The notes under the pieces are model-generated. The model searched no databases. It saw only the letters and a program-made list of their open reading frames with translations, and was not told the DNA's origin. The position numbers and the translations under genes are program-made. A DNA stretch of 64,000 bases from Terebella lapidaria (Eukaryota; Annelida; Polychaeta; Terebellida; Terebellidae): contig OX424564.1 of the NCBI GenBank assembly GCA_949152475.1, positions 5,208,001 to 5,272,000 of the forward strand, in the 5' to 3' direction. Shown piece after piece: positions 34,108 to 44,270 of this stretch; position 1 is the stretch's first letter; each line of letters opens with the position of its first letter.

Positions 34108-34340
34108 ACGTGGAATCAATACCCAGTATTAAGTATTCCGAGCAAACAAAACAGGGTCCGTTATCCAATCTCATAGTCCGAGGACAGAAAGTCATATCAG
34201 GCATACGAAGTGAGAGAAACAAAAATGGCAGGGAAACTCATGAACCCCCGTAAATGGCCATTAGGAGGTGAAATCAGGTGTTCCGGAAAGAGTGAGCATT
34301 TCCTGCCCCACTAGTGGCACCCGTCATGAATTCCCCAAAA

Positions 34341-35891
34341 TTAACATGAAAATAGATCTAGTTGCATGGCAGACATGGATTTGCTGTATTTATCAACCAG
34401 ATCATGATGACGTCCATAGAATTTCTTAAACGCAGCTATAAGTCTTGGTAAAACATGTCCTTGTCGTAGCAGTTTAGAGACTAGCTGGGCACTTCGATAG
34501 ACAAAGTCCTCATATTTGCAACTAGCTCTGGAATAGCGTATAAGTTGAGAAACAAACACACCATATGCCGGTGACATAGGAATGTTGCTGCTTAGAAAAG
34601 GGAAATTGACTATGGAAAAATTGAAATCATCACGTTTGTCATATAATCTAGTTGACAGGTTAGAATCATTATCAATCTCCAACCTCAGGTCTAGATAGTT
34701 GGAAAATTTAGCGGATTCTGTAGTATCCTTAATTTCAAGTTCCTTAGTATATATGACATCTAAATAATCACCAAACTTGGGATTATTTAGCGACAATACA
34801 TCAACTATGTATCGGAAAGTGAAATTAAAATTACATGTTAGTTTACATGTTAGTCCTCTTTGTAAATGTTGGATAAAATCTGATTCATATGAGTATAAAA
34901 ACAGGTCTGCCAATAATGGTGCACAGTTTGTACCCATGGGAATACCAATAGTTTGTTGAAATATTCGACCACCAAATTCCACAAAAATATTATCAATCAG
35001 AAAATTAACCATATTTACCACATCTATTTCAGTATATTTGTATGGGGCATCAGAGTCGCCTTTAACAAAATAAGCGGTATTATATTTAACTACAATATAG
35101 TGGTACCGACGTTGTCCCTTTTTAGAGAAAAATGAATTATTGATTAGTTTTTTAAGCTGAGACTTCAGTTCAGAATGAGGTATAGTTGTGTACAAAGTGG
35201 AGAAATCAAATGTTTTGATAGACGTTACTTTTGAAAGTGTGTGAGCATGTAGATATTCCAATAAAGATTTGGAATTTTTCAATATCCACATTTGGTTTAT
35301 ACCACTTCTAGAATAGATGGTTTCAGAGTACTTTTGGAGACCCTGTTTAATTTTAGACAATACAATAGTTAATATTTTAGAAAGGGCTTTGGTAGAACAT
35401 GATGCTGAACCTGAAATATATCTTTGTTTGTGTGGAATTTTGTGCAACTTTGGGATCCAATATAAGTTCGGTAGATTAGAATCTTTACATGAGGGAGTTA
35501 TACCAAACGAATGCAATACAGACAAATGATTTGATAAGATATCCTGTTTGGGCACGGTAATGGCTTGGTATGTACTATTGGAATTAGTATTGTTGGCAAT
35601 ACCCAGTTCGTCAAACAGGCACTGTATATAGTATGCTTTACAAACAAAAACAACATTATTAGAAGCTTTATCTGCAGGGACAATGACGAACCTTTCTTGA
35701 AGTTTCAACAAACTATTAGTAACCACGGGATCATTGAAGACAGAGCTATATTTAGTACGAACTGAATTTGACAAAACATTATTGCGTTTGTTTACCAATG
35801 ACCTAATCTGTTTGACCCATTCTGACAGAGAATCAGTTTCTGCCTTTTCTCGCTTTGTCCATTTTCTGGCATGCTCCTCAACTGCATCCAT
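34341..35891 (-). CDS. Penelope-like reverse transcriptase, main part, catalytic Asp lost
   Basis: An open frame of 516 residues covers most of the PLE RT, with WIPKLHK, FDFSTLYTTIPH (motif A), IGIPMGTNCAPLLADLFLYSYE (motif B) and the fingers and thumb blocks through KKFYGRHHDLVDKY. Motif C reads YIVD where the sister copy at 62,671 reads YIDD. The Val codon is at 34,803-34,805, so this enzyme should be inactive. No GIY-YIG nuclease follows the RT. The element is therefore either of a permuted type with an N-terminal nuclease or one lacking it. The frame joins, after a break near 35,895, to the preceding piece upstream. Confidence 0.85.
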   Translation of the reverse strand: MDAVEEHARKWTKREKAETDSLSEWVKQIRSLVNKRNNVLSNSVRTKYSSVFNDPVVTNSLLKLQERFVIVPADKASNNVVFVCKAYYIQCLFDELGIANNTNSNSTYQAITVPKQDILSNHLSVLHSFGITPSCKDSNLPNLYWIPKLHKIPHKQRYISGSASCSTKALSKILTIVLSKIKQGLQKYSETIYSRSGINQMWILKNSKSLLEYLHAHTLSKVTSIKTFDFSTLYTTIPHSELKSQLKKLINNSFFSKKGQRRYHYIVVKYNTAYFVKGDSDAPYKYTEIDVVNMVNFLIDNIFVEFGGRIFQQTIGIPMGTNCAPLLADLFLYSYESDFIQHLQRGLTCKLTCNFNFTFRYIVDVLSLNNPKFGDYLDVIYTKELEIKDTTESAKFSNYLDLRLEIDNDSNLSTRLYDKRDDFNFSIVNFPFLSSNIPMSPAYGVFVSQLIRYSRASCKYEDFVYRSAQLVSKLLRQGHVLPRLIAAFKKFYGRHHDLVDKYSKSMSAMQLDLFSC

Positions 35892-35898
35892 GATTAAC

Positions 35899-36335
35899 TT
35901 AAAATTGTATCTCCATGAAAACGACGTGGGCTCTATATTTGGGACCTTTGGACAAAATGTCTTTCAATGATTCATTCTCCACTATATTGAGGTCGCCTGA
36001 AATAACATGCCCAACTGGATCGTGTATGAACGGAAAGTTAATGCAAGTGCAGGAGGGTGGGTTATGTAAGAGATCATCAATATCCAAATCATTCAATGTT
36101 TGTTTGTAGTTGAAAATCTTGGAAGCAACAGATTTGGTATATGAGTAGGATACAGATGGAGCGGCCGTGTCAGTGAAGTATGATGGAACCTGGGACTGAC
36201 TTATGATGTAATATATTACCGATGTTAATTGCATCAATACCTTTATTGGCAAATTTTATCTTCAGAAAAGACCGTTTGGGTGGTATATATTCGGAATTCT
36301 GTGTTGGCTTATAAACATTGATAAAGCCGATGATA
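35899..36335 (-). pseudogene. PLE protein, region before the RT (frameshifted)
   Basis: Minus-strand reading gives FINVYKP, LKIKFANKGIDAINIGNILHHK, then (another frame) VASKIFNYKQTLNDLDIDDLL, PSCTCINFPF and GHVISGDLNIVENESL...KGPKYR. These blocks precede the RT in this PLE lineage, in the same order. One frame break near 36,195 and another near 35,895 separate them from the RT frame. The upstream end is cut by the scrambled gypsy insertion, and the protein resumes at 39,110. Confidence 0.75.
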
Positions 36336-36348
36336 AACAATATCCATT

Positions 36349-36735
36349 GTAGCCGGGCATTGAAATAGGCTGTGACGGTGAAATTTCATGACTACTCGTC
36401 CTATCATGATTCCACCCAGTTCTCGCCTTTCTTTCTAATGTTTGGTCGGGAACCAAGGCTTCCGGTTGATGTGGTGTTTGGATTGGGTTCACCTTCTGGG
36501 GAAGGTGATGAGGTGAAGTATGTTGCTGACCTTAGCAAGAAGCTGGAGTATTCATACGATTTGGCCTCCAGGTGACTCTAGATCGGGTCAGTATGAACCA
36601 GATTCCAGTGAGTCCTCTGGGGAACAAGAGTTCAGGATTCGTTTCCATCCTCTGGTAGAGAGTTCCAGGTCAGGTTCTGTGGCATCTTCAGTGTCAAGTT
36701 CATCCTCCAGTCATGCTGGTTCATCATAGGACTCA
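36349..36735 (+). pseudogene. Integrase fragment, inverted duplicate
   Basis: After a 50-bp piece of the gag/RNase H junction, the plus strand reads DSTQFSPFFLMFGREPRLPVDVVFGLGS, the same integrase segment found on the minus strand at 36,711-37,454. An internal deletion then joins it to GQYEPDSSESS-type tail sequence. The two copies face each other around about 36,725, forming an imperfect palindrome. It is non-functional. Confidence 0.7.
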
Positions 36736-37454
36736 CTGGAATCTGATTCATACTGACCCGATCTAGAGTCACCACCGACACCAGGTTCCGCCAATGGCAA
36801 AAGCAGATTCCGATGAAGAGTATGGGTTTTGCCATTCGAACCTTCTTTTCTGACCTCATAGATGGGCAAACTCGAATCCGGTTGGGATACTACCACAAAA
36901 ACATCCTCTTCCCAGCGGTCAGCAATCTTACACTTTCCACGTAAACCAACATTGCGAACCAGAACCCTATCACCAACAGTTGGCAATGCTCCTCTGACTT
37001 TCCTGTCGTAACCCTTCTTCTGATGCTTGGATGACTTGCGTTGGTGCCTGGAGGCCAAATCGTATAAATACTCCAGCTTCTTGCGAAGGTCAGCAACATA
37101 CTTCACCTCATCACCTTCCCCAGAAGGTGAACCCAATCCAAACACCACATCAACCGGAAGCCTTGGTTCCCGACCAAACATTAGAAAGAAAGGCGAGAAC
37201 TGGGTGGAATCATGACAGGACGAGTTGTAAGCATGAACCAGCGCCGGAACATGGGCCTTCCAGTTGGATTTCTTCTCATTGCTGAGAGTTCGAAGCATAC
37301 CAAGTAGTGAACGATTGAAACGTTCACACAGCCCATTTCCCATCGGATGATAGGGGGTAGTTCGACACTTTTTAATACCTGCTAACCGACACAGCTCCCT
37401 TATCAAGCGGCTCTCGAAGTTTCTTCCTTCTTCACTGTAAGCGGCTTTGGACAC
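36711..37454 (-). pseudogene. Gypsy integrase, C-terminal half
   Basis: An open frame of 247 residues reads EEGRNFESRLIRELCRLAGIKKCRTTPYHPMGNGLCERFNRSLLGML, which includes the integrase core's last Glu region (G-x-x-E-R-F-N-R). It continues to YDRKVRGALPTVGDRVLVRNVG and ends in a Ser/Asp-rich tail. The integrase zinc domain, first catalytic Asp and all of RT and RNase H are missing. At about 37,445 it joins protease-linked sequence instead. Confidence 0.75.
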
Positions 37455-38062
37455 CGAACCAAACCATACACACCTCCAGATTTTTCCAGGTGTCGTTGAC
37501 GAAGAGTCAGAGCCTGGAGGGCAACAAGTATGCTCCTGCAGGAGACGATGCTGGAAAAATCTCCATCACATTGATCAAACAACTGAGAGTAGAATTCCAT
37601 CAGAACATTCGTACCCAACAACAATGGGACTCGGGCGTTATAAGGAGTGTCTGGTGAAACCAACACGGGGAAAGTACCAACAGTGTGAGTCTTGTTGTCG
37701 ATCGGGATAGAAATTTCCAACTCCACAAATCCAGAATATGGCAATCGGTCATCAAGGGGGCCTTTGATCACCAACAACTCTGACACAGGAAATACCGGCA
37801 AAGACCGCAAATGAAACTTCAAGAACTCCAGAGAGATTGTAGTCACCATGGATCCTGTATCCACAAGACATCTACAACTGACTTGATCAACAAACACCAT
37901 ACATTCTGCACTATCTCCAACCAATTGTCCAGCCTTGGGATCAACCGAACTAGAGATACCCACCGATCCCACCAAAGGTATCTCTACTCGTTTAAATCCT
38001 TTCCCTGCCACCTGGCCTCCAGTTTCTCCTGAACCAAAGCAGGATTCTTTGGTGAAGTGCAT
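37445..38062 (-). pseudogene. Gypsy protease (retropepsin-like) fragment
   Basis: Minus-strand frame with CRCLVDTGSMVTTIS (retropepsin D-T-G-S) followed by PYSGFVELEIS and VPLLLGTNVL, which has the shape of the flap and of the retropepsin second conserved block. It reads into pol linker sequence before the breakpoint to integrase. It is in a different frame from the zinc knuckle before it, as is common at a gag-pol boundary. Confidence 0.7.
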
Positions 38063-38831
38063 TTGTCGAGCATATGACCATCAGCGCCACAACGATAACA
38101 AAACACCTGAGGCTTGGGCTTTGAACCAGACTTGGGTCCTTTCTTCTTGGAATTCTTCTTGGAGCGGAAGTACTCTCTGGAGCAGCAGTAGAACGATACT
38201 GAAGCTGTGCTTCCAAATTGGCAAGCCAATCCTGTATATCCTTGACTCGATCACATTCCCCAACCATGGAAGCCACACGACCAGAAGTCCTCAATCTCAG
38301 TTTTTTCTCCACGGCCTTGCTCTCTTCTTTCCTGATGCTGAGAAGCAGATTTGCAAAAGTGGGCGGATCATCAACTTGACCTTCCAGATCCAGCTTCAAC
38401 AACAGGCTTTCATCCCTACTACCACGGACAAACTGCTTAAGAAGCAAAGACTGAACATGAGACAACTCTGTTCCACCCTTCTCTGCAGCATCCATCACCA
38501 AGAGATAAAGTCTTTGCAAGTACTCTGAAGCTCTCTCTTTCTCCTCCTGGTAAGTGCTGTAGAATCTGATAAGGAGTTCATGTCCATCAACAACATTACC
38601 ATAGATGTTATCCAGAATTTCCAAGACCTCGGAACAACTTCCAGAAACTGACTTGACTGCATCGAGTGCAGGCCGAAGAAGGTTTTGCAAAATGACCCGT
38701 TTCTTTTCAGCTTCTGACACCGATTGGTCATCGAGCAGCTGTTTGACCAACAAACGCCAAGTATCAAAATCCACCTCTCCAGCAGGCACAGGAGTCTTAC
38801 CTGAAAATAATCGAAGTTTGTAGCCGGGCAT
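37984..38831 (-). pseudogene. Gypsy Gag, PNMA-like, with zinc knuckle
   Basis: The frame starts at ATG 38,831 with MPGYKLRLFSGKTPVPAGEVDFDTW and continues VKQLLDDQSVSEAEKKRVILQNLLRPALDAV. This closely resembles the capsid region of the vertebrate PNMA (paraneoplastic Ma) family, itself derived from gypsy Gag. The capsid frame breaks near 38,170. The adjacent frame carries CYRCGADGHMLDKC (about 38,060-38,105), a CCHC knuckle. It has one frameshift and is probably dead. It belongs to a different gypsy lineage from the young element. Confidence 0.75.
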
Positions 38832-39110
38832 TGAAATGGGCTGTGACGGTGAAATTTCATGACTACTTGTATGGTCACAGATTCGTCGTGGTTACAGACA
38901 ACAATCCCCTCACCTATATTCTCACCACTGCAAAGTTGGATGCTGTAGGTCATCGGTGGTTGGCGGAGTTGGCGGCGTATGATTTTACTTTGAGCTACAA
39001 GTCGGGTAAGACCAATGTTGATGCAGATGCGTTGTCTCGTCGTCCGAACCAGGAGGTTTATTCGTCGGCTCTTGTGGCGTCTGTTTGCCAAATGACTCTT
39101 GGAATACAGA
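38819..39110 (+). pseudogene. Gypsy RNase H fragment in opposite orientation
   Basis: The plus strand reads LKWAVTVKFHDYLYGHRFVVVTDNNPL, then SGKTNVDADALSRRP. This is the second half of gypsy RNase H, with D-N-N-P and the N-x-D-A-L-S-R-R-P terminus. It is fused on its left to the start of gag on the other strand through a 4-bp overlap (GCAT), and ends on its right in PLE sequence. Confidence 0.8.
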
Positions 39111-39373
39111 CGAAATTCATAGCTATTGGTATTTCTGATATAGTGGGTAGGACATTGGTCCTCTAGTTCTTTAAGTTTAACATGAGGTATGGCAAATAAT
39201 TTAGTGCGAACATAGTGCAGTCCAAGTGGTTGTTTCAATATTTCGAGTAGACCATCAAAGGAAATATTATGAATAGATGGTCGATTATAATGTCGTTGTC
39301 CATGGCTTCGTTTCCTACGTTTAAATGATGTAAATAAATTCATTACATTTATCAATCTTAGATTAAGTATCAA
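39110..39373 (-). pseudogene. PLE protein, N-terminal part
   Basis: The minus strand reads MNLFTSFKRRKRSHGQRHYNRPSIH, NISFDGLLEILKQPLGLHYVRTKLFAIPH and PTHYIRNTNSYEF. The block LGLHYVRTKLFxIPH followed by PTxYIxNTxxYEF is found at the start of this PLE lineage's protein. It stops where the scrambled gypsy begins and is continued at 36,335. No GIY-YIG motif lies between it and the terminal repeat. Confidence 0.65.
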
Positions 39374-39761
39374 TCTATGGTAATAGATTGATACTTACAT
39401 TCATACCACTGAGTCGGTGTCACTGCTGGCGGACGTTAAATCTGTCCCCGAGGATACCATCAACTCAGTAGCCTTCTGGCTTGTGATTAGGTACTTATGT
39501 ACTTGTCATATATCTATTCCATGGGGGTTGTTTCGGATTTCTAAATTGTTTTCATAGGTTGTTGGGCACTTGTATACTAATTCCATCACGTGTACAGTAG
39601 AAACAACTACATTCACCACACTGTCTGCCCCTGATGACGCCAGTGTGTGGTTAGATAAACTATTTGGTTGGGCTTTGTTTCTATTGCAAAGTGTTGTTTT
39701 TTACGTTTGTTATTGGTATCATCAAAATCTGACTGTATTGGTGGTAATAGATTGATACTTA
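39374..39761 (-). repeat. PLE terminal repeat (intact copy)
   Basis: About 390 bp, bounded on both sides by ATAGATTGATACTTACAT. It preserves the site GTACTTATGTACTTGTCAT uninterrupted, which is the empty target of the young gypsy element. The matching copies are 23,060-23,112 plus 33,858-34,107, the inverted dimer 52,003-52,705, and a diverged one at 51,190. Confidence 0.8.
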
Positions 39762-40547
39762 CATGGACATTCATTATAATTGGCAGAGCACATGAAAGAT
39801 GACAGTCGAAAAGGAATTGGTAGTAGTCGAGTCGAACTTTACAAGTGGTGAAGTATAATTGCCTACTATTTTGGTTCAGTTAGATCGGTCAAAAACACTC
39901 ACGAAGTGAGCCAAGAACGGATTAATGGGTTCGTTTTAATCCTCCAGCGTTTGAAATACAGCTTTCATGTTGTTTTCCGGCTTTGATTTTCAGTTCCTAA
40001 TTGCGTCATCAATGAAACTCCCTTTAGCATTGCACAATGAGTAATGTTACCGATATTTTTGTTTTATTACTGGTGATAATAACAACTAGAATTACCGTGC
40101 GAATGCACATTTGTGGCTTCGAGTTTGTGATATACTACATTTATGTATAGTATATATGTACTAGGTGTTTGATTATTATTATTATAACGAATGGACCAAA
40201 TCAATGTACAATATACAATGATATAGTTTAAGGTAAATTGAACTGTCAGTTAGAATTTTTGAAACTGGGAATATACATGCAATTTCCTCCTAAACAATTT
40301 ATGCGTCGCCGTTTTGAGAGATACATTTACGTGTGGCAACATGCAAAATCGTGGAAATTAGGAAAACATTACCAATTCGTGCTCTATGAACGTATTTTGT
40401 TGTTCCCACGCTCTAGGTCGGAGCACCTGCTGTATCACCATTTACTTGACACCAACGCTGATGGTCCCACATGGTGACTAGCTCGTGGTGGTCTCAGTGT
40501 GAAGTAGTTCGGGAAGTGTGACATTGATATAAAACGTGGCATCTTAA
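39762..40547. repeat. 4-kb tandem unit 4, part 3 of 4
   Basis: The unit resumes with GGACATTCATTATAATTGGC and passes GAAGTATAATTGCCTACTA (39,850) and TTACTTGACACCAACGCTG (40,443). It stops at GGCATCTTAA, where the satellite-bearing TIR element is inserted. Confidence 0.75.
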
Positions 40548-40849
40548 TAGTCCAGCGGCTTAGCAACATAATCGTTCAAATTGTGATACAAGCATGAAAT
40601 TTAACACACACGTTGACATCAGGTCACTTTTCAAAATTGAACGTTTAGCCACTCCGAAAAAACAAAATGGCCGCCATTTTCCAAGATGGCCGCCATTTTG
40701 TCTAAGTCAAGACTTTTCACACAATAAAAGCTACATAAGTTTGCATTTATGGTATATCAGAATATTTTTTAAAACGTTTTTATCATTACTAAATCTTTCC
40801 AAATGTACCTCCGATGGGCGCCACTCTGGATTTTTCCGAAAACGCTGTA

Positions 40850-41975
40850 AATATGCAAATAAGGAGCCGCCATTACTGAAATATTTGTTTTTGTTGATAT
40901 CTTGAGAATTAAGCATCCAATCTCATTGAATGAAGTGTCTATACCTATGTTTTCATGGTCAAAGAAGATGATTATGTCATTCAAAGGTGCCATTTTTGTA
41001 AATTTATTCATTAATATGCAAATTAGGAGCCACCATTACTGAAATATTTGTTTTTGTTGATATCTTGAGAACTAAGCATCCAAGCTCAATGAATGAAGGG
41101 TCTATACCTATGTTTTTATGGTCAAAGAAGATGACTATGCCATTTAAAGGTGCAATCTATGTAAATTTATTCATAAATATGCAAATTAGGAACCGCCATT
41201 ACTGAAATATTTGTTTTTGTTGATATCTTGAAAACTAGGCATCCAATCTCAATGGATGAAGGGTCCATACCTATGTTTTTATGGTCATAGAAGATGACTA
41301 TGCCATCTAAAGGTGCAATTTATGTTAATTTATTCATAAATATGCAAATTAGGAGCCGCCATTACTGAAATATTTGTTTTTTGTTGATATCTTGAGAACT
41401 AAGCATCCAATCTCGATGAATGGAGGGTCTATACCTATGTTTTTATGGTCAAAGAAGACGACTATGCCTTTCAAAGGTGCAATTTATGTAAATTCATGTA
41501 ATAATATGCAAATTAGCAGCCGCCAATACTGAAATATTTGTTTTTGTTGATATTTTGAGAACTAAGCGTCCAAGCACAAGGATTGAAATGTCTATACTTA
41601 TGTTTTCATGTTAAAAGAAGATGACTATGCCATTCATTTGATGCAATTTATGTGATTTTATTTTCATTAATATGCAAATTAGGAGCTGTCCGACTGAAAT
41701 ACTTGTTTTTATTGATACATGTATCTTGAGAACTAAGCGTCCAAACACAAAGATCGAAGTGTTTACACCTATGTTATGATGGTCAGAGAAGACGATTACG
41801 CCATCCAAAGCTGTAATTTATTTAAATTTGTTAATTATTATGCAAACAAGGAGCCACCATCACTGAAATATGTTTTTGTCAATATCTTGAGAACTATAGC
41901 ATCCAGTCACAATGATTGAAGTGTCTTACCATGTTTTTATGGTCAAAGAAGATTACTATGCCATTCAAATGTGCG
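40850..41975. repeat. Satellite array A, ~165-bp unit, ~7 copies
   Basis: Units are marked by ATATGCAAATTAGGAGCCGCC followed by GAAATATTTGTTTTTGTTGATATCTTGAGAACTAAG and CCTATGTTTTTATGGTCAAAGAAG-type words. The ATGCAAAT mark recurs near 40,853, 41,015, 41,178, 41,340, 41,506, 41,671 and 41,839. Divergence rises towards the right end. Confidence 0.85.
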
Positions 41976-41984
41976 GTTTAGCTA

Positions 41985-42235
41985 CAGAAAACGAAATAGT
42001 CGAAGGAAATGTTTGTACCACTTTAAGTTATGTAACGTTGTATGTGTGCGAGTGGAGGGCTCTGCGTACAATACTTCCAGCGATTGCCTCGATCTGCCAG
42101 GAACTCACCAAATGTGGCTGCAAAAATCCGTGTGGGAGCCAGTGCAAGTGCCATCATGATTGCTTGAACATGATTGCACTACACTATGCAACTGTACTTG
42201 TGGCGAGTCATGAATTCCAACACACATCAGCCTAA
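41985..42235 (+). pseudogene. Cys-rich C-terminal tail of a transposon-type protein, decayed
   Basis: The plus strand reads LPAIASICQELTKCGCKNPCGSQCKCHHD and, after a one-base frame change near 42,165, TTLCNCTCGES and stop. The pattern C-x-C-K-x-x-C-x-x-x-C-x-C followed by L-x-C-x-x-L-C-x-C resembles the Cys-rich tail (KCGCKxGCxxRCxCRKxxLxCTxLCxC) that ends many repeat-encoded proteins in invertebrate genomes. The upstream part is replaced by satellite sequence. It is the only coding relic I see in this element. Confidence 0.5.
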
Positions 42236-42239
42236 CAAA

Positions 42240-43400
42240 CTAGTGTGGTACCAGTATGGTACTACCGGTAGTAGACATGTATGTCACGTTATATGTGTGG
42301 ACATACACATACACATTGGGGCTCAAATCTGATACCATTTCCATTCACTCCACTCGTAAAACTACAGTCACAAGAAGTTGAATATTGTACATAAGTCCTT
42401 GCACACCCACGACCGCGTGTCTCCTGATGCCGTATCATCACTGTTGCCCATAATCTGTTACATGTAATTCAGAAAAAATATCATTACAGTCAAAATAGTA
42501 AGTACTTAAATATTATTTCTTAACCAATACTTGTCACAAGATTGGAATATGAAACTTTGCTTAATCCTAAATACTATGGGTAAATTCAATAATTTGGATT
42601 TGCTGTTAATGAATATTTTATAATTGTTATAATGATTTAGCAATATCAACCAGTTAACTTTCTACAGGCCAAAACGTTTGCCGTGTTCAGTCTCATACCG
42701 GTAATAAATGTTTACTCACCTTAAGTATTTTTATTGTGGTCAATAATAGGCCTTTGATATTAACCAGTGAAAATTATGTTGAATTTTTCAATGATAGTAA
42801 ACTGGTAAACCACATTCAGTGTGATTTGTTTTCAAATTACATTCAAATGGATTGATCACACACCACGAACTGGATATCCCACATTGTTGTAATAAGTTAA
42901 CTTATTAAGTCTATTGAGAATTTATTCAATATTTCCAAAAAAACAATAGGTTTTGTTGCTCAGCACGTCTGTTCAAGAACACAGCATCTCCAATGAAAAT
43001 GCCACCCCAAGAGTGCTCACAAGCTATGTGTGTCAAAGGGCCTGATTCCATCATAAAATCTGTCGCTAATTGGCCATTTTGATCGCTATGGCAACCAAAA
43101 TCGATGAGTTTCGCAGCTTCACCATATCATTTGTTCAGACAAAAAATTATCAAAATCAGGTGAGAAATGCGAGTGAGGAGTGCTCATAATAAAGTGTTTG
43201 CGGGAAATGCAGCAACGGACGCGGCGCAACGATAGCAAATCCATAGTATCCGCTGATCCGGGAGATACAATTATAACTATTTACTGTAGTTCCGTCCACC
43301 TCACCTCATTTAATACCTTAGTCACATAATGTGTATATTGCATGTAAACTAGACGTCAAGGCCTGATGCCTTGGAGCATTTCGACTCAAATTTATAAACG
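42240..43400. other. Interior of the TIR element, no recognisable feature
   Basis: AT-rich sequence with no open frame of note, no tandem repeat and no similarity to the rest of the window that I could see. Confidence 0.4.
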
Positions 43401-44270
43401 TATCTCCACTCTCAACATGAATTGTTTGTCAATGCTTATGAGTCGATTTCACTCTATGGCGCACATCTTCCGAGATATTGGCGAAGATGGCGATTCAGCG
43501 GAAAACTTTTTGTCCAGGGCGACGAGTCCGAAATGCATGTCATGTGAAAAATTGTGACGCATCATTTGCACCATATCACAATAAGATTAATGCACAAGAT
43601 TGCTGCCTCAGCACGGCAAATGTTCGATCCGGGGCCAAATTGACTCAGCATACCCCTAAGACATGTTTGTTAAGGGCAAGGAGTCCAAAAAATAATGTCC
43701 GTTTCACTTCATGATACACCTTTTCCAAGATATCAACAAAAATTAAACATGCTGACTCAGGAACAAAAACCCAGCGCCAAGTTCACCCAACATACCCCTA
43801 AGATATGTTTGTCTAGGATGACGAGTCCGAAAAGAATGGCTGTTTCGCTATAAGATGCACCGTTTCCGAGACATTGCTGACAATGAAAATTGCTGACTCA
43901 GCAAAAAATGGCCCAGAGCCAAGTTCACCCAACATACCCTTAAAACATGCTCGTCTAGAGTGACGAGTATGAAAATAATGTCCGTTTCACTCTACGATGC
44001 ACTGTTTCCGAGATATGGCTGAAAATGAAAATTGCTGACTCAGCACAAAAAAATTTGGCCGAGGGCCAAGTTCACCCCCAAAGACATTTTCGTCCAAGGC
44101 CAGAAGTCCGTTTCGCTGTATGACACACGGTTTCCGAGATATCAACGGAAATGAAAAATAAATACTCAGCGGAACAATCTTAGGCCGAGATCAAACATAT
44201 CCCTTAGACATGCTAGTCTAGTGTGACGAGTCCGAAAAATTACGTTCGTTTAGCCCTATGAAACACCATC
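43400..44270. repeat. Satellite array B, ~140-bp unit, ~6 copies
   Basis: Each unit contains GACGAGTCCGAAA, then TCCGTTTCACTCTA-GATGCACCGTTTCCGAGATAT, then TTGCTGACTCAGCA and CCAAGTTCACCCAACATACCCCTAAGACATG-type words. GAGTCCG-like marks recur near 43,522, 43,682, 43,822, 43,964, 44,106 and 44,228. It is unrelated in sequence to array A. Confidence 0.8.

Larger units (their letters stand above)
36345..39110. mobile_element. Second Ty3/gypsy element, scrambled, inserted in the PLE
   Basis: About 2.8 kb holds gag, protease and C-terminal integrase on the minus strand, RNase H on the plus strand, and an inverted second piece of integrase. RT is missing altogether and no LTRs are seen. A short junction (gag start codons fused to RNase H through the shared GCAT) occurs twice, at 36,349 and 38,819. 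The parts are related to each other but not to the young element at 23,113. Two PLE coding blocks (…NTNSYEF and FINVYKP…) lie on either side, so it landed in the PLE coding region. Confidence 0.75.
23060..39761 (-). mobile_element. Penelope-like retroelement, interrupted by two gypsy elements
   Basis: On the minus strand the order is terminal repeat (39,761-39,374), N-terminal coding part (39,373-39,110), scrambled gypsy insertion (about 39,110-36,345), rest of the coding region (36,335-34,341), 3' UTR (34,340-34,108) and a second terminal repeat (34,107-33,858). That second repeat is split by the young gypsy element and completed at 23,112-23,060. The direct terminal repeats (pLTRs) on both sides are typical of PLEs. 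Both flanks are 4-kb unit DNA that is continuous in units 1-3. There is essentially no target duplication. Confidence 0.75.

Noticed and set aside
33930..34253. 107-codon ORF MYTNSIRCTIETTTF (also at 39,570)
   Set aside because: Made of PLE terminal repeat running into the 3' UTR; the second copy ends elsewhere and nothing resembles a protein family.
39374..39761. Hammerhead ribozyme in the PLE terminal repeat (CTGATGA is conserved in all copies, including the diverged one at 51,190)
   Set aside because: PLE terminal repeats often carry hammerheads, but I could not place the required GAAA and stem III after the short CGCC/GGTG stem. A structure search (for example Infernal hammerhead models) would decide.
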